Assembly: GCF_013113715.1 (NCBI RefSeq)
Contig: NZ_CP053344.1
Span: forward strand, 3,782,001-3,846,000
Direction of reading: 5' to 3'
DNA length: 64,000 nucleotides
Origin: Herbiconiux sp. SALV-R1
Lineage (GTDB): Bacteria > Actinomycetota > Actinomycetes > Actinomycetales > Microbacteriaceae
Shown: in pieces, positions 15,597-23,778 of the stretch
Numbering within the stretch: the first letter of the stretch is position 1
Layout: each line of letters begins with the position of its first letter
The notes under the pieces: generated by a model
Databases searched by the model: none
What the model was told of the DNA's origin: nothing
Seen by the model: the letters and a program-made list of their open reading frames with translations, nothing else
Made by a program: the position numbers and the translations under genes

Positions 15597-16709
15597 ATGA
15601 CGAAGCCATCCGACCCCTCCGCGTTCCCGCGGGTGAGCGACGAGGCGCTCGACGACCTGCAGCAGCGGCTCGAGCGCTTCCGGCAGGTACCCGTCGTGAG
15701 CGGGAGCGCCTTCGACGGCTCGGAACTCGGCGTGGGCCCCGACCTGATCGCGCGGCTCGTCGAGCGCTGGCGCGGCGGCTTCGACTGGCGGGCGCAGGAG
15801 GAGCGCCTCGCCGCGCTGCCGTGGCGCGAGACCACCGAGGCCGCCGTGCCCGTGCGGGCGATCGTCGCCGAGGTGCCGGGCGCACCCGTCGTGCTGCTGC
15901 TGCACGGCTGGCCCGACTCCGTGCTGCGCTTCGAACGAATCCTCCCGAGCCTCTCCGACGTCACCGTCGTGGCCCCGGCGATCCCCGGCTACCCGTTCGC
16001 CGCGGCGACCGACGGCGAGGCGCTCCCGCCCACCGGCGCTGCCGACGCGATCGCTGCCGCCATGCGCGAGTTCGGCTTCGACCGGTACGTCATCTCGGCC
16101 GGCGACGTGGGGTGCAATGTGGGCGAGGCGCTGGCGGCGAGGCATCCGGATGCGGTCACGGCCCTCCATCTCACCGACGTCTCCCAGCAGCACTTCCTGA
16201 ACGGTACACCCGACGACCTCGACGAGGAGGAACGGGCCTACGTCGAGCACGGGATGCGCTGGCAGGCTGCAGAGGGCGCCTACTCGCACGAGCACTCGAC
16301 CAGGCCCCACACCCTGAGTGTCGCGCTCGGCGACTCGCCCGCGGGACTCGCCGCCTGGATCGTCGAGAAGCTCGCGCGCTGGACCGACTCCGACGGCGAG
16401 CTGGAGAACGCGTTCACCCTCGACGAGGCCCTCACCTGGGTGAGCGCGTACTGGTTCTCCGGGTGCATCGGCACCTCGTTCGCGCCCTACGCCGCGGTCG
16501 ATCCGCAGAACTGGCCACGGGTCGAGGCACCCACCGTGTTCACCGTCTTTCCGCACGACCTCGTGAACGCGCCCCGACGCTTCGCCGAGCGGCTGTTCGC
16601 CGTCGCCGACTGGCGCGAGTTCGAGCGCGGCGGCCACTTCGCGGCCTGGGAGCGGCCCGACGACTACCTCTGGGGAGTGCGCCGCGCGCTCGAGCTCGCG
16701 CGGGGGTGA
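15597..16709 (+). CDS. Epoxide hydrolase-like alpha/beta hydrolase
   Basis: A 370-residue cytoplasmic alpha/beta hydrolase. An N-terminal EHN-type segment (VSDEALDDLQQRLERFRQVP) precedes the hydrolase core. The oxyanion motif HGWPDS is at about residue 101, the nucleophile is Asp170 in SAGDVGCNVGE (matching the GGDWG position of the family), and the base is His347 in GGHFAAWE. The reaction is hydrolysis of an epoxide to a diol, probably in detoxification or catabolism; the natural substrate is unknown. ATG at 15597 follows a GAGAGGAG site; the longer frame upstream lacks one. Confidence 0.85.
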   Translation: MTKPSDPSAFPRVSDEALDDLQQRLERFRQVPVVSGSAFDGSELGVGPDLIARLVERWRGGFDWRAQEERLAALPWRETTEAAVPVRAIVAEVPGAPVVLLLHGWPDSVLRFERILPSLSDVTVVAPAIPGYPFAAATDGEALPPTGAADAIAAAMREFGFDRYVISAGDVGCNVGEALAARHPDAVTALHLTDVSQQHFLNGTPDDLDEEERAYVEHGMRWQAAEGAYSHEHSTRPHTLSVALGDSPAGLAAWIVEKLARWTDSDGELENAFTLDEALTWVSAYWFSGCIGTSFAPYAAVDPQNWPRVEAPTVFTVFPHDLVNAPRRFAERLFAVADWREFERGGHFAAWERPDDYLWGVRRALELARG

Positions 16710-16761
16710 GGGTGCGAGCCGGGGCCCGCGCACGGGGCACGCGCGCGGGCGGGGGGCGCGG

Positions 16762-16830
16762 GCGGGTCGGCGCGCCGGCAGGGCGCACGCGGGTCGGCGC
16801 GCCGTCGCGCGCGCGGGTCGGCGTGCCGGC
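16762..16830. repeat. Three spaced copies of an 18-bp GC-rich unit
   Basis: GCGGGTCGGCGCGCCGGC occurs at 16762-16779, 16789-16806 and 16813-16830, with one or two mismatches and spacers of nine and six bases. Each copy contains the palindrome GGCGCGCC or a variant. It fills most of the gap between two convergent genes and touches the stop of the Septum_form gene. It may act as terminator structure or be slippage-derived. Confidence 0.65.
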
Positions 16831-17531
16831 TAAGAAGCCGCGGGAGCCGGGGCGAGCGCGAGCGAGCCCGCGAGCGGCGCCCCGCTCTCGGCGGCGAAGA
16901 AGCAGAACCAGCGGCGGTCACCCGCCGCCCACTGCTCCTCGTCGGCCGGGTAGGCCGCCTGCCAGCGCAGATCGGGCACGGCGGCCGCCGCGGAGTAGTC
17001 GAGCACGGCGGGCGCGGTGCACAACAGGTTCATGCGGGAGGCGAGCTCGGTCTCACCCGGGTAGGCGGCGGTGCCGTCGCCGTCGAACTGGCCGGTGGCC
17101 ACCAGCTGCGCCCTGTGCTCACCGGCGCAGTCGACGACCGTGAACTCCTCGGCCCACGGCGTGCTGTAGGCGGTGAGGCACTCGCCGCCCGCGAGCGAGC
17201 GCCACGGCTGCACGCCCGCGGCGGCCTGCGTCGTGGGCGGGGGTGCGGCGAGATCGACGCCATCGTCGGCCGCAGGTGGGGCAGCGGATTGGGTCACCGC
17301 CGATTCGGGGGCTGCAGGCGTTCCCGTCGGGGCGACCCCCGCATCCGAGTCGCTGCCGCCGCCTGCCCAGCTCGTGCCGGCGGCCCTGCCGGCGAAGAAG
17401 AGGGCGACCACGAGCACGGCGGCCAGCACGAAGGCGCCGATCACGATCATCCGCGTCGCCAGAGGGCTCGCCAGGCCGCGCGCCGAGCGGTGCCGGCCTA
17501 CGTAGTCGGGGTCGCCGTGCGCGGGTGCCAT
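16830..17531 (-). CDS. Septum_form-domain membrane protein
   Basis: A 233-residue protein. A short cytoplasmic N-terminus is followed by one membrane helix (residues 28-49, IVIGAFVLAAVLVVALFFAG), an Ala/Pro/Ser/Thr-rich linker to about residue 110, and an extracellular domain with four conserved-looking cysteines (GGECLTAY, VVDCAGEHRAQLV, NLLCTAPA, RWFCFFAAE). The pattern PWAEEFTVVDC-x-x-x-H matches the actinobacterial septum-formation domain family. Its start is two bases after the pyrE stop, so it is the second gene of that operon. Direct evidence for a division role in this organism is lacking. Confidence 0.75.
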   Translation of the reverse strand: MAPAHGDPDYVGRHRSARGLASPLATRMIVIGAFVLAAVLVVALFFAGRAAGTSWAGGGSDSDAGVAPTGTPAAPESAVTQSAAPPAADDGVDLAAPPPTTQAAAGVQPWRSLAGGECLTAYSTPWAEEFTVVDCAGEHRAQLVATGQFDGDGTAAYPGETELASRMNLLCTAPAVLDYSAAAAVPDLRWQAAYPADEEQWAAGDRRWFCFFAAESGAPLAGSLALAPAPAAS

Positions 17532-17533
17532 CG

Positions 17534-18082
17534 CTACTCCAGCCCGAGGTCTCCCAGGCCGATGGCGTAGTGGTAGGGATAGCCCGCCTCTTCGATGCGC
17601 TCCCCGGCACCGGTCGCCCGGTCGACCACCACGGCGACACCCACGACGATCGCACCGGCCTTCTCGAGTGCGGCGATGGCGGCGAGCGGCGAGCCACCGG
17701 TGGTCGAGGTGTCTTCGAGCACCACGACCCGCTTGCCCGCCACGTCGGGGCCCTCCACCTGGCGGCCGCGACCGTGGTCTTTCGGCTCCTTGCGCACCAC
17801 GAAGGCGTCGTAGGCGAGCCCGCGGGCGGCGCCCTGGTGCAGCACGGCGGAGGCGATGGGATCGGCGCCCATGGTGAGCCCGCCCACGGCGTGCACGTCG
17901 TGGATGTCGGCGATGAGGTCAAGCATCACCTGGCCGATGAGCGGCGCGACCCGGTGGTCGAGCGACACCTTGCGCAGGTCGACGTAGTAGCTCGCCTTCT
18001 TGCCGCTCGTGAGCGTGAAATCGCCGTGGAACACGGCGTCGGACTTGATGTACTCGATCAACTGGCTGCGCGCGTCACTCAC
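17534..18082 (-). CDS. pyrE: Orotate phosphoribosyltransferase
   Basis: A 182-residue cytoplasmic enzyme of pyrimidine synthesis that joins orotate to PRPP to give OMP. The PRPP-binding motif reads VVVLEDTSTTGGSP (about residues 117-130) where many homologues have VEDVxTTGGS. The N-terminal FTLTSGKKASYYVDLRKVSL and the flexible loop VVRKEPKDHGRG are family hallmarks, and the length fits the short actinobacterial type. A leaderless-type TAGACT box lies six bases before the GTG start at 18082. It is followed by a Septum_form gene after two bases. Confidence 0.93.
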   Translation of the reverse strand: MSDARSQLIEYIKSDAVFHGDFTLTSGKKASYYVDLRKVSLDHRVAPLIGQVMLDLIADIHDVHAVGGLTMGADPIASAVLHQGAARGLAYDAFVVRKEPKDHGRGRQVEGPDVAGKRVVVLEDTSTTGGSPLAAIAALEKAGAIVVGVAVVVDRATGAGERIEEAGYPYHYAIGLGDLGLE

Positions 18083-18088
18083 AGGGCA

Positions 18089-18094
18089 AGTCTA
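18089..18094 (-). promoter_or_regulatory. -10 box TAGACT, leaderless promoter of pyrE
   Basis: TAGACT on the minus strand ends six bases before the GTG at 18082. Confidence 0.55.
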
Positions 18095-18118
18095 CGGGGC
18101 GGCGCGCATCCGTCCCCG

Positions 18119-18187
18119 GCGGACCGTGGCCGCGCGACCCGCGGACCGCGACCGCGCGACCTGCGACCGGCGGACCGCGACCGCCAC
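18119..18187. repeat. Three copies of a 21-bp GC-rich unit
   Basis: Copies begin at 18119, 18141 and 18170. The unit has the form GCGGACCGCGACCGCGCGACC, the first copy with two mismatches and the third shortened to 18 bases. The array lies in the 184-base gap between the divergent pyrE and HTH-regulator genes, upstream of both promoters. Confidence 0.6.
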
Positions 18188-18266
18188 TTGCGGTCTCGCA
18201 CGCCCCCGGGCACGATGAGCGCAGCGACTCCCGGCAGGCGGAGACGCCCCACGCACAGGAGCGAGC

Positions 18267-19211
18267 TTGCACGACGACACCCTGCTGGCCATCCTGCACC
18301 GGGGCCGGCCCGCCACCATCGCCGAGGCGGCCCACCTCGCCCACCTCGACGAGCCCGCCGCCCGCAGCGCTGTCGAGACGCTGCGCGAGCGCGGGCTGCT
18401 GGGCGGCAGCGGCGACGAACTCGCTTACCCCGACCCGGCGGCGTGGGCGAGCGAGCGGGTGTCGGCGCGCTCCTCGCAGCTCCGGCACGACGCCCGGAGC
18501 GCCCTCGACGACATCGAGCGCGTCATCGCCGATCTGCCCCGCATGCTGCGCCAGTTCTCGATCGGCGAGACGACTGCCGACCCGGTGCCCGTCATCACAC
18601 GGCACGGGCCCCACGCCTCGGAAGACCTCTGGTTCGACAACGCCCCCCACGAATCGGGCATGCTCTTCGCGGTGCTGCCCGAGGTGAGCCGGTTCCTCAA
18701 GTCCGACCCCGACCGGGCGGCGCGCTTCGGCCGGGCCCTTGCCGGCAAGACCTCGGTGCGGGTCATCATCCCCACCTCGGCCGTCGACGACCCCGCCGCC
18801 GTGCGGTCGATCGAGCACTACAGCAGCTTCGGCGTCGAGTACCGCACGCTCGACTCCCCGCCCAGCTGGTTCTGGGTCGACGGCGACCAGCTCGCCCTCC
18901 CCTTCGAGTGGGGCGAGGGGGCCCCGACCAGCGTGCTGGGTGTGCGCAACGCCGCGCTCGGCGGCATGGCCGCCGACTACTTCGGGCGCCTCTGGCGGCA
19001 GGCCGAGCCGATCCTGCCCTCCGATCACTCGTGGACCCCGCTGCTGAAGCTCATGCGCCAGGGGATCACGCTCGAGTCGGCCTCCCGATTGCTCGGCATC
19101 AACCCGCGCACGGGCCGGCGGCGCATCGCGGCCGCGATGGAGCACTACCAGGCGTCGACGCTGTTCGCCCTGGGGGTGGCGTGGGCGGCGGAGGGGCACG
19201 AGGGGGAGTGA
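18267..19211 (+). CDS. TrmB/LuxR-like helix-turn-helix regulator
   Basis: A 314-residue protein with two DNA-binding-like ends. Residues 1-55 form a TrmB-like winged helix (TIAEAAHLAHLDEPAARSAV, then ETLRERGLL), residues 60-95 a helical linker, residues 100-240 a central domain resembling a degenerate phospholipase-D/sensor fold (DLWFDNAPHESG ... GVEYRTLDSPPSWFWVDGDQ), and residues 255-300 a second helix-turn-helix (LMRQGITLESASRLLGINPR). Such architecture is common in actinobacterial regulators of unknown ligand. The start is TTG at 18267, with AGGAG five bases upstream. No partner gene is evident. Confidence 0.7.
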   Translation: MHDDTLLAILHRGRPATIAEAAHLAHLDEPAARSAVETLRERGLLGGSGDELAYPDPAAWASERVSARSSQLRHDARSALDDIERVIADLPRMLRQFSIGETTADPVPVITRHGPHASEDLWFDNAPHESGMLFAVLPEVSRFLKSDPDRAARFGRALAGKTSVRVIIPTSAVDDPAAVRSIEHYSSFGVEYRTLDSPPSWFWVDGDQLALPFEWGEGAPTSVLGVRNAALGGMAADYFGRLWRQAEPILPSDHSWTPLLKLMRQGITLESASRLLGINPRTGRRRIAAAMEHYQASTLFALGVAWAAEGHEGE

Positions 19212-19278
19212 AGGGCGGCGCGGCGGCGCGGCGGTGGACCGGCGCCTCGACTCTCCGGCGCGTCAGCGCCTCGCCGCG

Positions 19279-20160
19279 TCAGCTCCCGGATGCGGTGAGC
19301 AGCTCCCGCAGTGACCGAGCCGCGTGCCCGGTGAGCCACCGCACGTCGTCGGTCACCCGCGCGAGCTCGCCGCTCGCGATCGCCGTGTAGGTGCTCACCC
19401 AGGCGTCGAGCTGCCAGCGCGGAGCCTCCCACACGGCCCGCGACGCGTACGCCTCCGCCACGGTCTCGTCGTGGAAGCGGATCGGCCCGCGCCCCCACAG
19501 CTCGGTGAGCAGCTCGGCGACCTCGGCGAGCGAGAGCGCCTCGGGCCCGGTGAGCTCGTACGTCGCTCCGCCGTGCGCCGCGGGGTCGCGCAGCACCGCC
19601 ACCGCGCTGTCGGCGACATCGGCCCGGGCGACGGCGGCCACCCTCCCGTCACCGGCAGGACCGCGGATCACCCCGTCCTCCCCCGCGAGCAGCGGCAGGA
19701 AGTCGGCGTAGAAGTTGTCGCGCAGAAATGTGAAGCCGATGCCCGACTCCTCGATGGACCGCTCCGTCGCGAAGTGGTCGCGCGCGAGGGTGAACGTGGC
19801 AGAGGGCGCCGCCCCGAAGAACGAGGTGTACACGATGTGCCCGACGCCGGATGCTCGCGCCGCCTCGACGAACACACGATGCTCCTCGAGACGGTCGGCG
19901 CTCTCGGCCGCCGACACCATGAACAGCACATCGACCCCGGCGAGTGCCCGCTCGGACGCCTCCCGCTCGCCGTACTCGGCGACGGCGACCTCGATCTCGA
20001 CCCCCGTGCCCCTCAGCTCGTCGGCGACCCGCTCCGCCCGTGCCGGGTCACGCACCACCAGACGCAGCCGCGCGCCCTCCGCCCTGTCGGCTGTCAGCAG
20101 GCGCGCCACGCGCCCACCCACCTCACCGGTCGCCCCGGTCACCGCGATCGTCGTCACCAT
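19279..20160 (-). CDS. NmrA-like NAD(P)-binding oxidoreductase
   Basis: A 293-residue atypical short-chain reductase. The nucleotide-binding motif TGATGEVGGRVARLL starts at residue 7; LVVRDPARAERV holds the NADP-selecting arginine. The sequence continues with VDVLFMVSAAES and HIVYTSFFGAAP, typical of the NmrA/quinone-oxidoreductase-like (QorB) group. These use NADPH to reduce quinones or act as redox sensors. It converges with the HTH regulator. A CAGGAT box six bases before the ATG suggests leaderless transcription. Confidence 0.85.
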   Translation of the reverse strand: MVTTIAVTGATGEVGGRVARLLTADRAEGARLRLVVRDPARAERVADELRGTGVEIEVAVAEYGEREASERALAGVDVLFMVSAAESADRLEEHRVFVEAARASGVGHIVYTSFFGAAPSATFTLARDHFATERSIEESGIGFTFLRDNFYADFLPLLAGEDGVIRGPAGDGRVAAVARADVADSAVAVLRDPAAHGGATYELTGPEALSLAEVAELLTELWGRGPIRFHDETVAEAYASRAVWEAPRWQLDAWVSTYTAIASGELARVTDDVRWLTGHAARSLRELLTASGS

Positions 20161-20217
20161 GCCCCCATCCTGCCCCCTCGGCAGCCCTCCGCGACCCGTT
20201 CCCGCCCGGCACCGTTC

Positions 20218-20223
20218 TAGGCT
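20218..20223 (+). promoter_or_regulatory. -10 box TAGGCT, leaderless promoter
   Basis: TAGGCT ends six bases before the ATG at 20230. Confidence 0.55.
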
Positions 20224-20229
20224 TGCCGA

Positions 20230-20715
20230 ATGGATGCAGACGACTGGGAGAAGGAGGTCGCCGCCCTCTGGGCCGACGAGGGCGTCGACGACGGCGAACG
20301 CATCGACAGGATGCGCGCCCTGGCCGACCAGGCACCCCACCCCGCCCTCGGCGAGTTCGAACTCGGCGGCGCCTGCGACTCGGGCGGCCGCGAGGCCGAG
20401 GCCGACCGGCACTACGCCGCCGCCACCGCGGCCGGCCTCGCCGACGTCGACCCGGGGCGGGCCGCCCAGCTCGCCATCCAGCACGCCTCGACCCTGCGCA
20501 ACCTGGGCCGCATCGAGGAGGCCGTGACGTTGCTGCGCAACGCACCCGAGCATCCCGACACCGGCGCCGCACCCGCCGTCTTCCTCGCCCTCGCCCTGCA
20601 CAGCGCGGGCCGCTCCGCCGAGGCGCTCCGCGTCGCTCTCGAGGCGATCGAACCCACCCTCCCCCGCTACCACCGCTCCGTGCGCGCCTACGCCGCCGCC
20701 CTCACCGACGAGTAG
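20230..20715 (+). CDS. Tetratricopeptide-repeat protein (TPR_5 type)
   Basis: A 161-residue all-helical soluble protein. Helix pairs with the TPR spacing are seen at about residues 40-70 (LGEFELGGACDSGGREAEAD), 75-108 (QLAIQHASTLRNLGRIEEAV) and 112-145 (AVFLALALHSAGRSAEALRV). It resembles the small actinobacterial TPR_5 proteins, which have no assigned partner. Flanked by a divergent oxidoreductase and a convergent YihY gene, it is monocistronic. Confidence 0.8.
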   Translation: MDADDWEKEVAALWADEGVDDGERIDRMRALADQAPHPALGEFELGGACDSGGREAEADRHYAAATAAGLADVDPGRAAQLAIQHASTLRNLGRIEEAVTLLRNAPEHPDTGAAPAVFLALALHSAGRSAEALRVALEAIEPTLPRYHRSVRAYAAALTDE

Positions 20716-20766
20716 CCCGCCACCCGCTGCCGCGCCGCCGCGCACCGCCGAGCCGCAAGCGCGCGC

Positions 20767-22020
20767 TCAGGGGCGGTCGGGGCGGCCGCGCTCCTCGAGG
20801 GCGGCGAGTTCCTCGCGGGCGGCGTCGACGCGCCAGCGGGCTGCCGGGCGGCGCCACCAGGTGGCGTCGGCGAGCTCTGCGGCGGCCTCGCGCATCCGGA
20901 TCTCCGCCGCCAGCACCAGCGCGTCGTACTCCATCGCGGCGCGCTCGCTCGCGGTCGGCTCGTAGAGGAGCTCGCCGCGGTCGTCGGCGGCGACCGAGAT
21001 CCAGGCGGCCGCGACCAGGGTCACCACGCTGGTGAGCCGGAACCACAGCAGCATCGCGATGAACACCACGAAGGTCGACAGCAGCGGGTTGCGGGAGGCG
21101 CCGCCGAGCAGCTGGCTGCCGGCGACCTGCAGTACGAGGAGCGCTGCTCCGCCGAGGGCGGCGCCGCCGAGCATCCGTCTCACCGTCAGACGGGCGTTGG
21201 CGAGAAAGCGGAACAGCACCATGAGCGCCACCGTGTCGATGACGTACACGACCACGAGCCCGAGCACGGTGACGAGGCCCGCCGACCAGTCGCGCATCAC
21301 GTTCGGGAACAGCGAGAACACCCAGTCGAGGGCCGCCGTGCTGGCGACGCTGAGCACGGCGGCGGCGAACAGCGCGACGCCGAGCGCGAGTGCCACGACG
21401 AAGTCGCGAGCCTTGAGCAGCACGTAGGAGCGGGGGTCGCGCGGCACACCGAAGATGGCGCGCACGGCGACGCGGGAGTAGGTGATCCAGCCGATCGCCG
21501 TCCAGATGAGCACCACGAACGCTGCGACACCCGTGACGGTGAGCACCGAGGTGCTCGAGGTCGCGATGGCGAGAAGGTCGCTCTCGGGGATGACGCCCTC
21601 GGGCCCGATCAGCCCCGGGATGTAGGTGTTGATTACCTCGATCAGCGCGTCCATGGTCTCGGGCGAGCCCACGAGCCAGATGCCGGCGACCGCGAAGATG
21701 ACGTAGACCGCCGCGAACACGGCGAACAGCGCTTGGTAGCTCATGCCCGACGACAGCAGGAACCCGTTGCCGGCGAGGAAGCGCCGCCACACGCGGGTGG
21801 GGAACAGGGCGAGCGTGTCGTTGGTGAGGGCGGTGATGCGGGTGAGCGGCTGGTCGAAGCGCTCCTGGAGGCGCTGCGTGTGCTGCTCGATGCGGTCGCG
21901 GAGGGTGGCGTCGGCCGCGTCCACCGGGTCGGCGTCGATCATGCGCCCGTCGTCGTGCCCGCCGTCGAGTCGGCCGTCGTGCCCGCCGTCGCCGGGGCCG
22001 CCGCGTGCCGCTCGCGCCAT
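20767..22020 (-). CDS. YihY/BrkB-family inner membrane protein
   Basis: A 417-residue protein. A cytoplasmic N-terminus of about 85 residues leads to the family core with six membrane helices; the diagnostic start is FLLSSGMSYQALFAVFAAVY, followed by the loop GVIPESDLLAIATSSTSVLT and the helix pair near residues 240-290. The C-terminal 90 residues are cytoplasmic and charged. Despite older names (BrkB, RNase BN), the function is uncertain. A TAGGCT box lies six bases before the ATG, so it is probably leaderless. Confidence 0.88.
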   Translation of the reverse strand: MARAARGGPGDGGHDGRLDGGHDDGRMIDADPVDAADATLRDRIEQHTQRLQERFDQPLTRITALTNDTLALFPTRVWRRFLAGNGFLLSSGMSYQALFAVFAAVYVIFAVAGIWLVGSPETMDALIEVINTYIPGLIGPEGVIPESDLLAIATSSTSVLTVTGVAAFVVLIWTAIGWITYSRVAVRAIFGVPRDPRSYVLLKARDFVVALALGVALFAAAVLSVASTAALDWVFSLFPNVMRDWSAGLVTVLGLVVVYVIDTVALMVLFRFLANARLTVRRMLGGAALGGAALLVLQVAGSQLLGGASRNPLLSTFVVFIAMLLWFRLTSVVTLVAAAWISVAADDRGELLYEPTASERAAMEYDALVLAAEIRMREAAAELADATWWRRPAARWRVDAAREELAALEERGRPDRP

Positions 22021-22026
22021 GCCGCC

Positions 22027-22032
22027 AGCCTA
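22027..22032 (-). promoter_or_regulatory. -10 box TAGGCT, leaderless promoter of the YihY gene
   Basis: TAGGCT on the minus strand ends six bases before the ATG at 22020. Confidence 0.55.
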
Positions 22033-22090
22033 GTGAGCGTGGCTGTCTGTGTTCACGCTGCCCCGCGCATCCGATGACGGATGCTGCCGG

Positions 22091-22096
22091 TAGCGT
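22091..22096 (+). promoter_or_regulatory. -10 box TAGCGT, leaderless promoter of xthA
   Basis: TAGCGT followed by TGAGGC and the ATG at 22103. The same TAGCGT-TGAGG string precedes the sensor kinase at 37635. Confidence 0.6.
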
Positions 22097-22102
22097 TGAG
22101 GC

Positions 22103-22945
22103 ATGCGTGTTGCGACCTGGAACGTGAACTCCATCCGTGCCCGAGTGGGGAGGGTCGTCGACTGGCTGGTGCGCGAAGACGTCGACGTGCTGGCGATGCA
22201 AGAGATCAAGTGCAAGGAGTCGCAGTTCCCGTTCGACGCCTTCCACGAGGCCGGTTACGAGGTGGTGCTGCACGGCCTGAACCAGTGGAACGGCGTGGCC
22301 TTCGCGAGCCGCCTGCCGATGACGGATGCTGCCAACACCTTCACGGGCATGCCCGGCTTCGGAAAGGCGCTCGACGACGGTTCGCTGCCGCTCGAGGCCC
22401 GGGCGCTCGGCGTCACGGTCGACGGGGTGCGGCTGTGGAGCCTGTACGTGCCGAACGGTCGCGAGCTAGAGAACCCGCACTACGACTACAAGCTGGCCTG
22501 GCTCGCCGAGCTCGCCGAGCAGACGAGGGGGTGGCTCGCCGCGCACCCCGACCAGCCGCTCGCGTTGATGGGCGATTGGAACATCGCACCGCTCGACACC
22601 GACGTGTGGGACATCGGGGCGTTCGCCGGCTCCACCCACGTCTCGGCGCCCGAGCGCGCCGCCTTCGCGGCGTTCGAGCAGATCGGGCTGAGCGACGTGG
22701 TGCGCCCCCTGGTTCCCGAGGGCTACACATACTGGGACTACAAGCAGCTGCGCTTCCCGCGCAACGAGGGCATGCGCATCGACTTCATCCTCGGCTCGGA
22801 GCCCTTCGCCGACCTCGTCACCTCCGCCCGCATCGACCGCAACGAGCGCAAGGGTGACGCCCCCTCCGACCACGTCCCCGTCGTCGTCGACCTCGACCTC
22901 GACCTCTCCTCCTCCGACGACGACCGCCCGATGATCTTCGGCTGA
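22103..22945 (+). CDS. xthA: Exodeoxyribonuclease III / AP endonuclease
   Basis: A 280-residue DNA repair enzyme that cuts at abasic sites and degrades 3' ends. Motifs of the exonuclease-endonuclease-phosphatase family are all present in order: ATWNVNSIRAR, MQEIKCKE (metal-binding Glu), YVPNGRE, MGDWNIAPLDTDVWD (catalytic Asp-x-Asn), YWDYKQLRFPRN, RIDFILGS and the terminal SDHVPVVVDL with catalytic His. Length is normal for the family. The C-terminus ends with an acidic Asp/Ser-rich tail. A weak stem at 22954-22987 may terminate transcription. Confidence 0.95.
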   Translation: MRVATWNVNSIRARVGRVVDWLVREDVDVLAMQEIKCKESQFPFDAFHEAGYEVVLHGLNQWNGVAFASRLPMTDAANTFTGMPGFGKALDDGSLPLEARALGVTVDGVRLWSLYVPNGRELENPHYDYKLAWLAELAEQTRGWLAAHPDQPLALMGDWNIAPLDTDVWDIGAFAGSTHVSAPERAAFAAFEQIGLSDVVRPLVPEGYTYWDYKQLRFPRNEGMRIDFILGSEPFADLVTSARIDRNERKGDAPSDHVPVVVDLDLDLSSSDDDRPMIFG

Positions 22946-22953
22946 CGCCTGCC

Positions 22954-22987
22954 CCGGCTGCTGCCCACCAGCGATGACAGCAACCGG
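22954..22987. terminator. Weak bidirectional terminator hairpin
   Basis: CCGGCTGCTG (22954-22963) pairs with CAGCAACCGG (22978-22987) with one mismatch and a 14-base loop, between the convergent xthA and secreted-protein genes. No T-run. Confidence 0.45.
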
Positions 22988-22998
22988 GACGGCTGCCG

Positions 22999-23778
22999 CT
23001 ACGACATCCGCACGTCGATGAAGAAAGCTGCACCCGACGGTCGGTAGGGCGAAGCGGTCGCCGGGTCGGCGTTCCACGGCACGACCTGCGTGGTGGACAG
23101 CTCGACGTCGGGGTCGTGGGGCGTGAAGGTGATGCTCGTGCCGTCGGACACGAACTCACCGCCCTCACCCTCGCTCAGCAAGCCGGCACCGAGGAAGGTG
23201 AGGTACGGCGGCGTCAGGACCCTCATTCCCCCGACCATGCCGCAGTCCACCGGGATGGTGAGGGGAGCCCCGCCGAGTTCGTCCCAGTCGTAGTCGATCT
23301 CGACGTCATTGCACGACGGCGCCACATCCCTCGCGGTGACAGGCACCTTGACAGGCGCACTCGGAACACCCGTGACTTCATCCCACGCCGTGAATTCCAA
23401 CGTTCCGAGGCCGGTACCGACGACATCGGGATCGGTCCAGGTCACCACGAGCGTGCCGTCTGCGCCGGAGGTGATCTCCGCGCCGGGAACGGAGCCGTTC
23501 ACGGTCACTCGGTAGCTGTCGCGGGCGTCAGCGGAGCAGAACAGTCGAGGCTGCAGCACCAAGGGCACATTGCGGATGGCCTGGATCTCTCCGCCTCGCA
23601 ACACGGCACGGAATGCGCCGGCGTCGGGCCCTACGGGCTTCTCGGCGGTGGAGCAGCTCGGCTGCTCCTTCACTTCCACCGTGACCAGGAAGGGATGTTC
23701 GTTTCCGGCTGCGTCCTTCGCCGCGACCACGACGTGGTCGACCCACCCGCCGGCAGACGTCGGTGTCGCATAGCTCAT
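22999..23778 (-). CDS. C-terminal part of a secreted Ig-repeat protein (probably one gene with 23775-25226)
   Basis: The frame of 259 codons starts at an ATG that overlaps the upstream stop (ATGA). It has no signal peptide or family N-terminus. It begins in the middle of an immunoglobulin-like domain (YATPTSAGGWVDHVVVAAKD) and contains a second, complete one (VNGSVPGAEITSGADGTLVV ... ARDVAPSC) and a third (DGTSITFTPHDPDVELSTTQ). The upstream frame ends in SAGADG, the same string that precedes the equivalent strand in the second domain. This strongly suggests a one-base deletion splitting a single gene. Separate expression through ATGA coupling is the alternative. Confidence 0.6.
   Translation of the reverse strand: MSYATPTSAGGWVDHVVVAAKDAAGNEHPFLVTVEVKEQPSCSTAEKPVGPDAGAFRAVLRGGEIQAIRNVPLVLQPRLFCSADARDSYRVTVNGSVPGAEITSGADGTLVVTWTDPDVVGTGLGTLEFTAWDEVTGVPSAPVKVPVTARDVAPSCNDVEIDYDWDELGGAPLTIPVDCGMVGGMRVLTPPYLTFLGAGLLSEGEGGEFVSDGTSITFTPHDPDVELSTTQVVPWNADPATASPYRPSGAAFFIDVRMS

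Noticed and set aside
23775-23778. TGA as selenocysteine or a programmed frameshift site
   Set aside because: No SECIS-like hairpin or slippery heptamer is evident at the junction; a plain one-base deletion explains the data.
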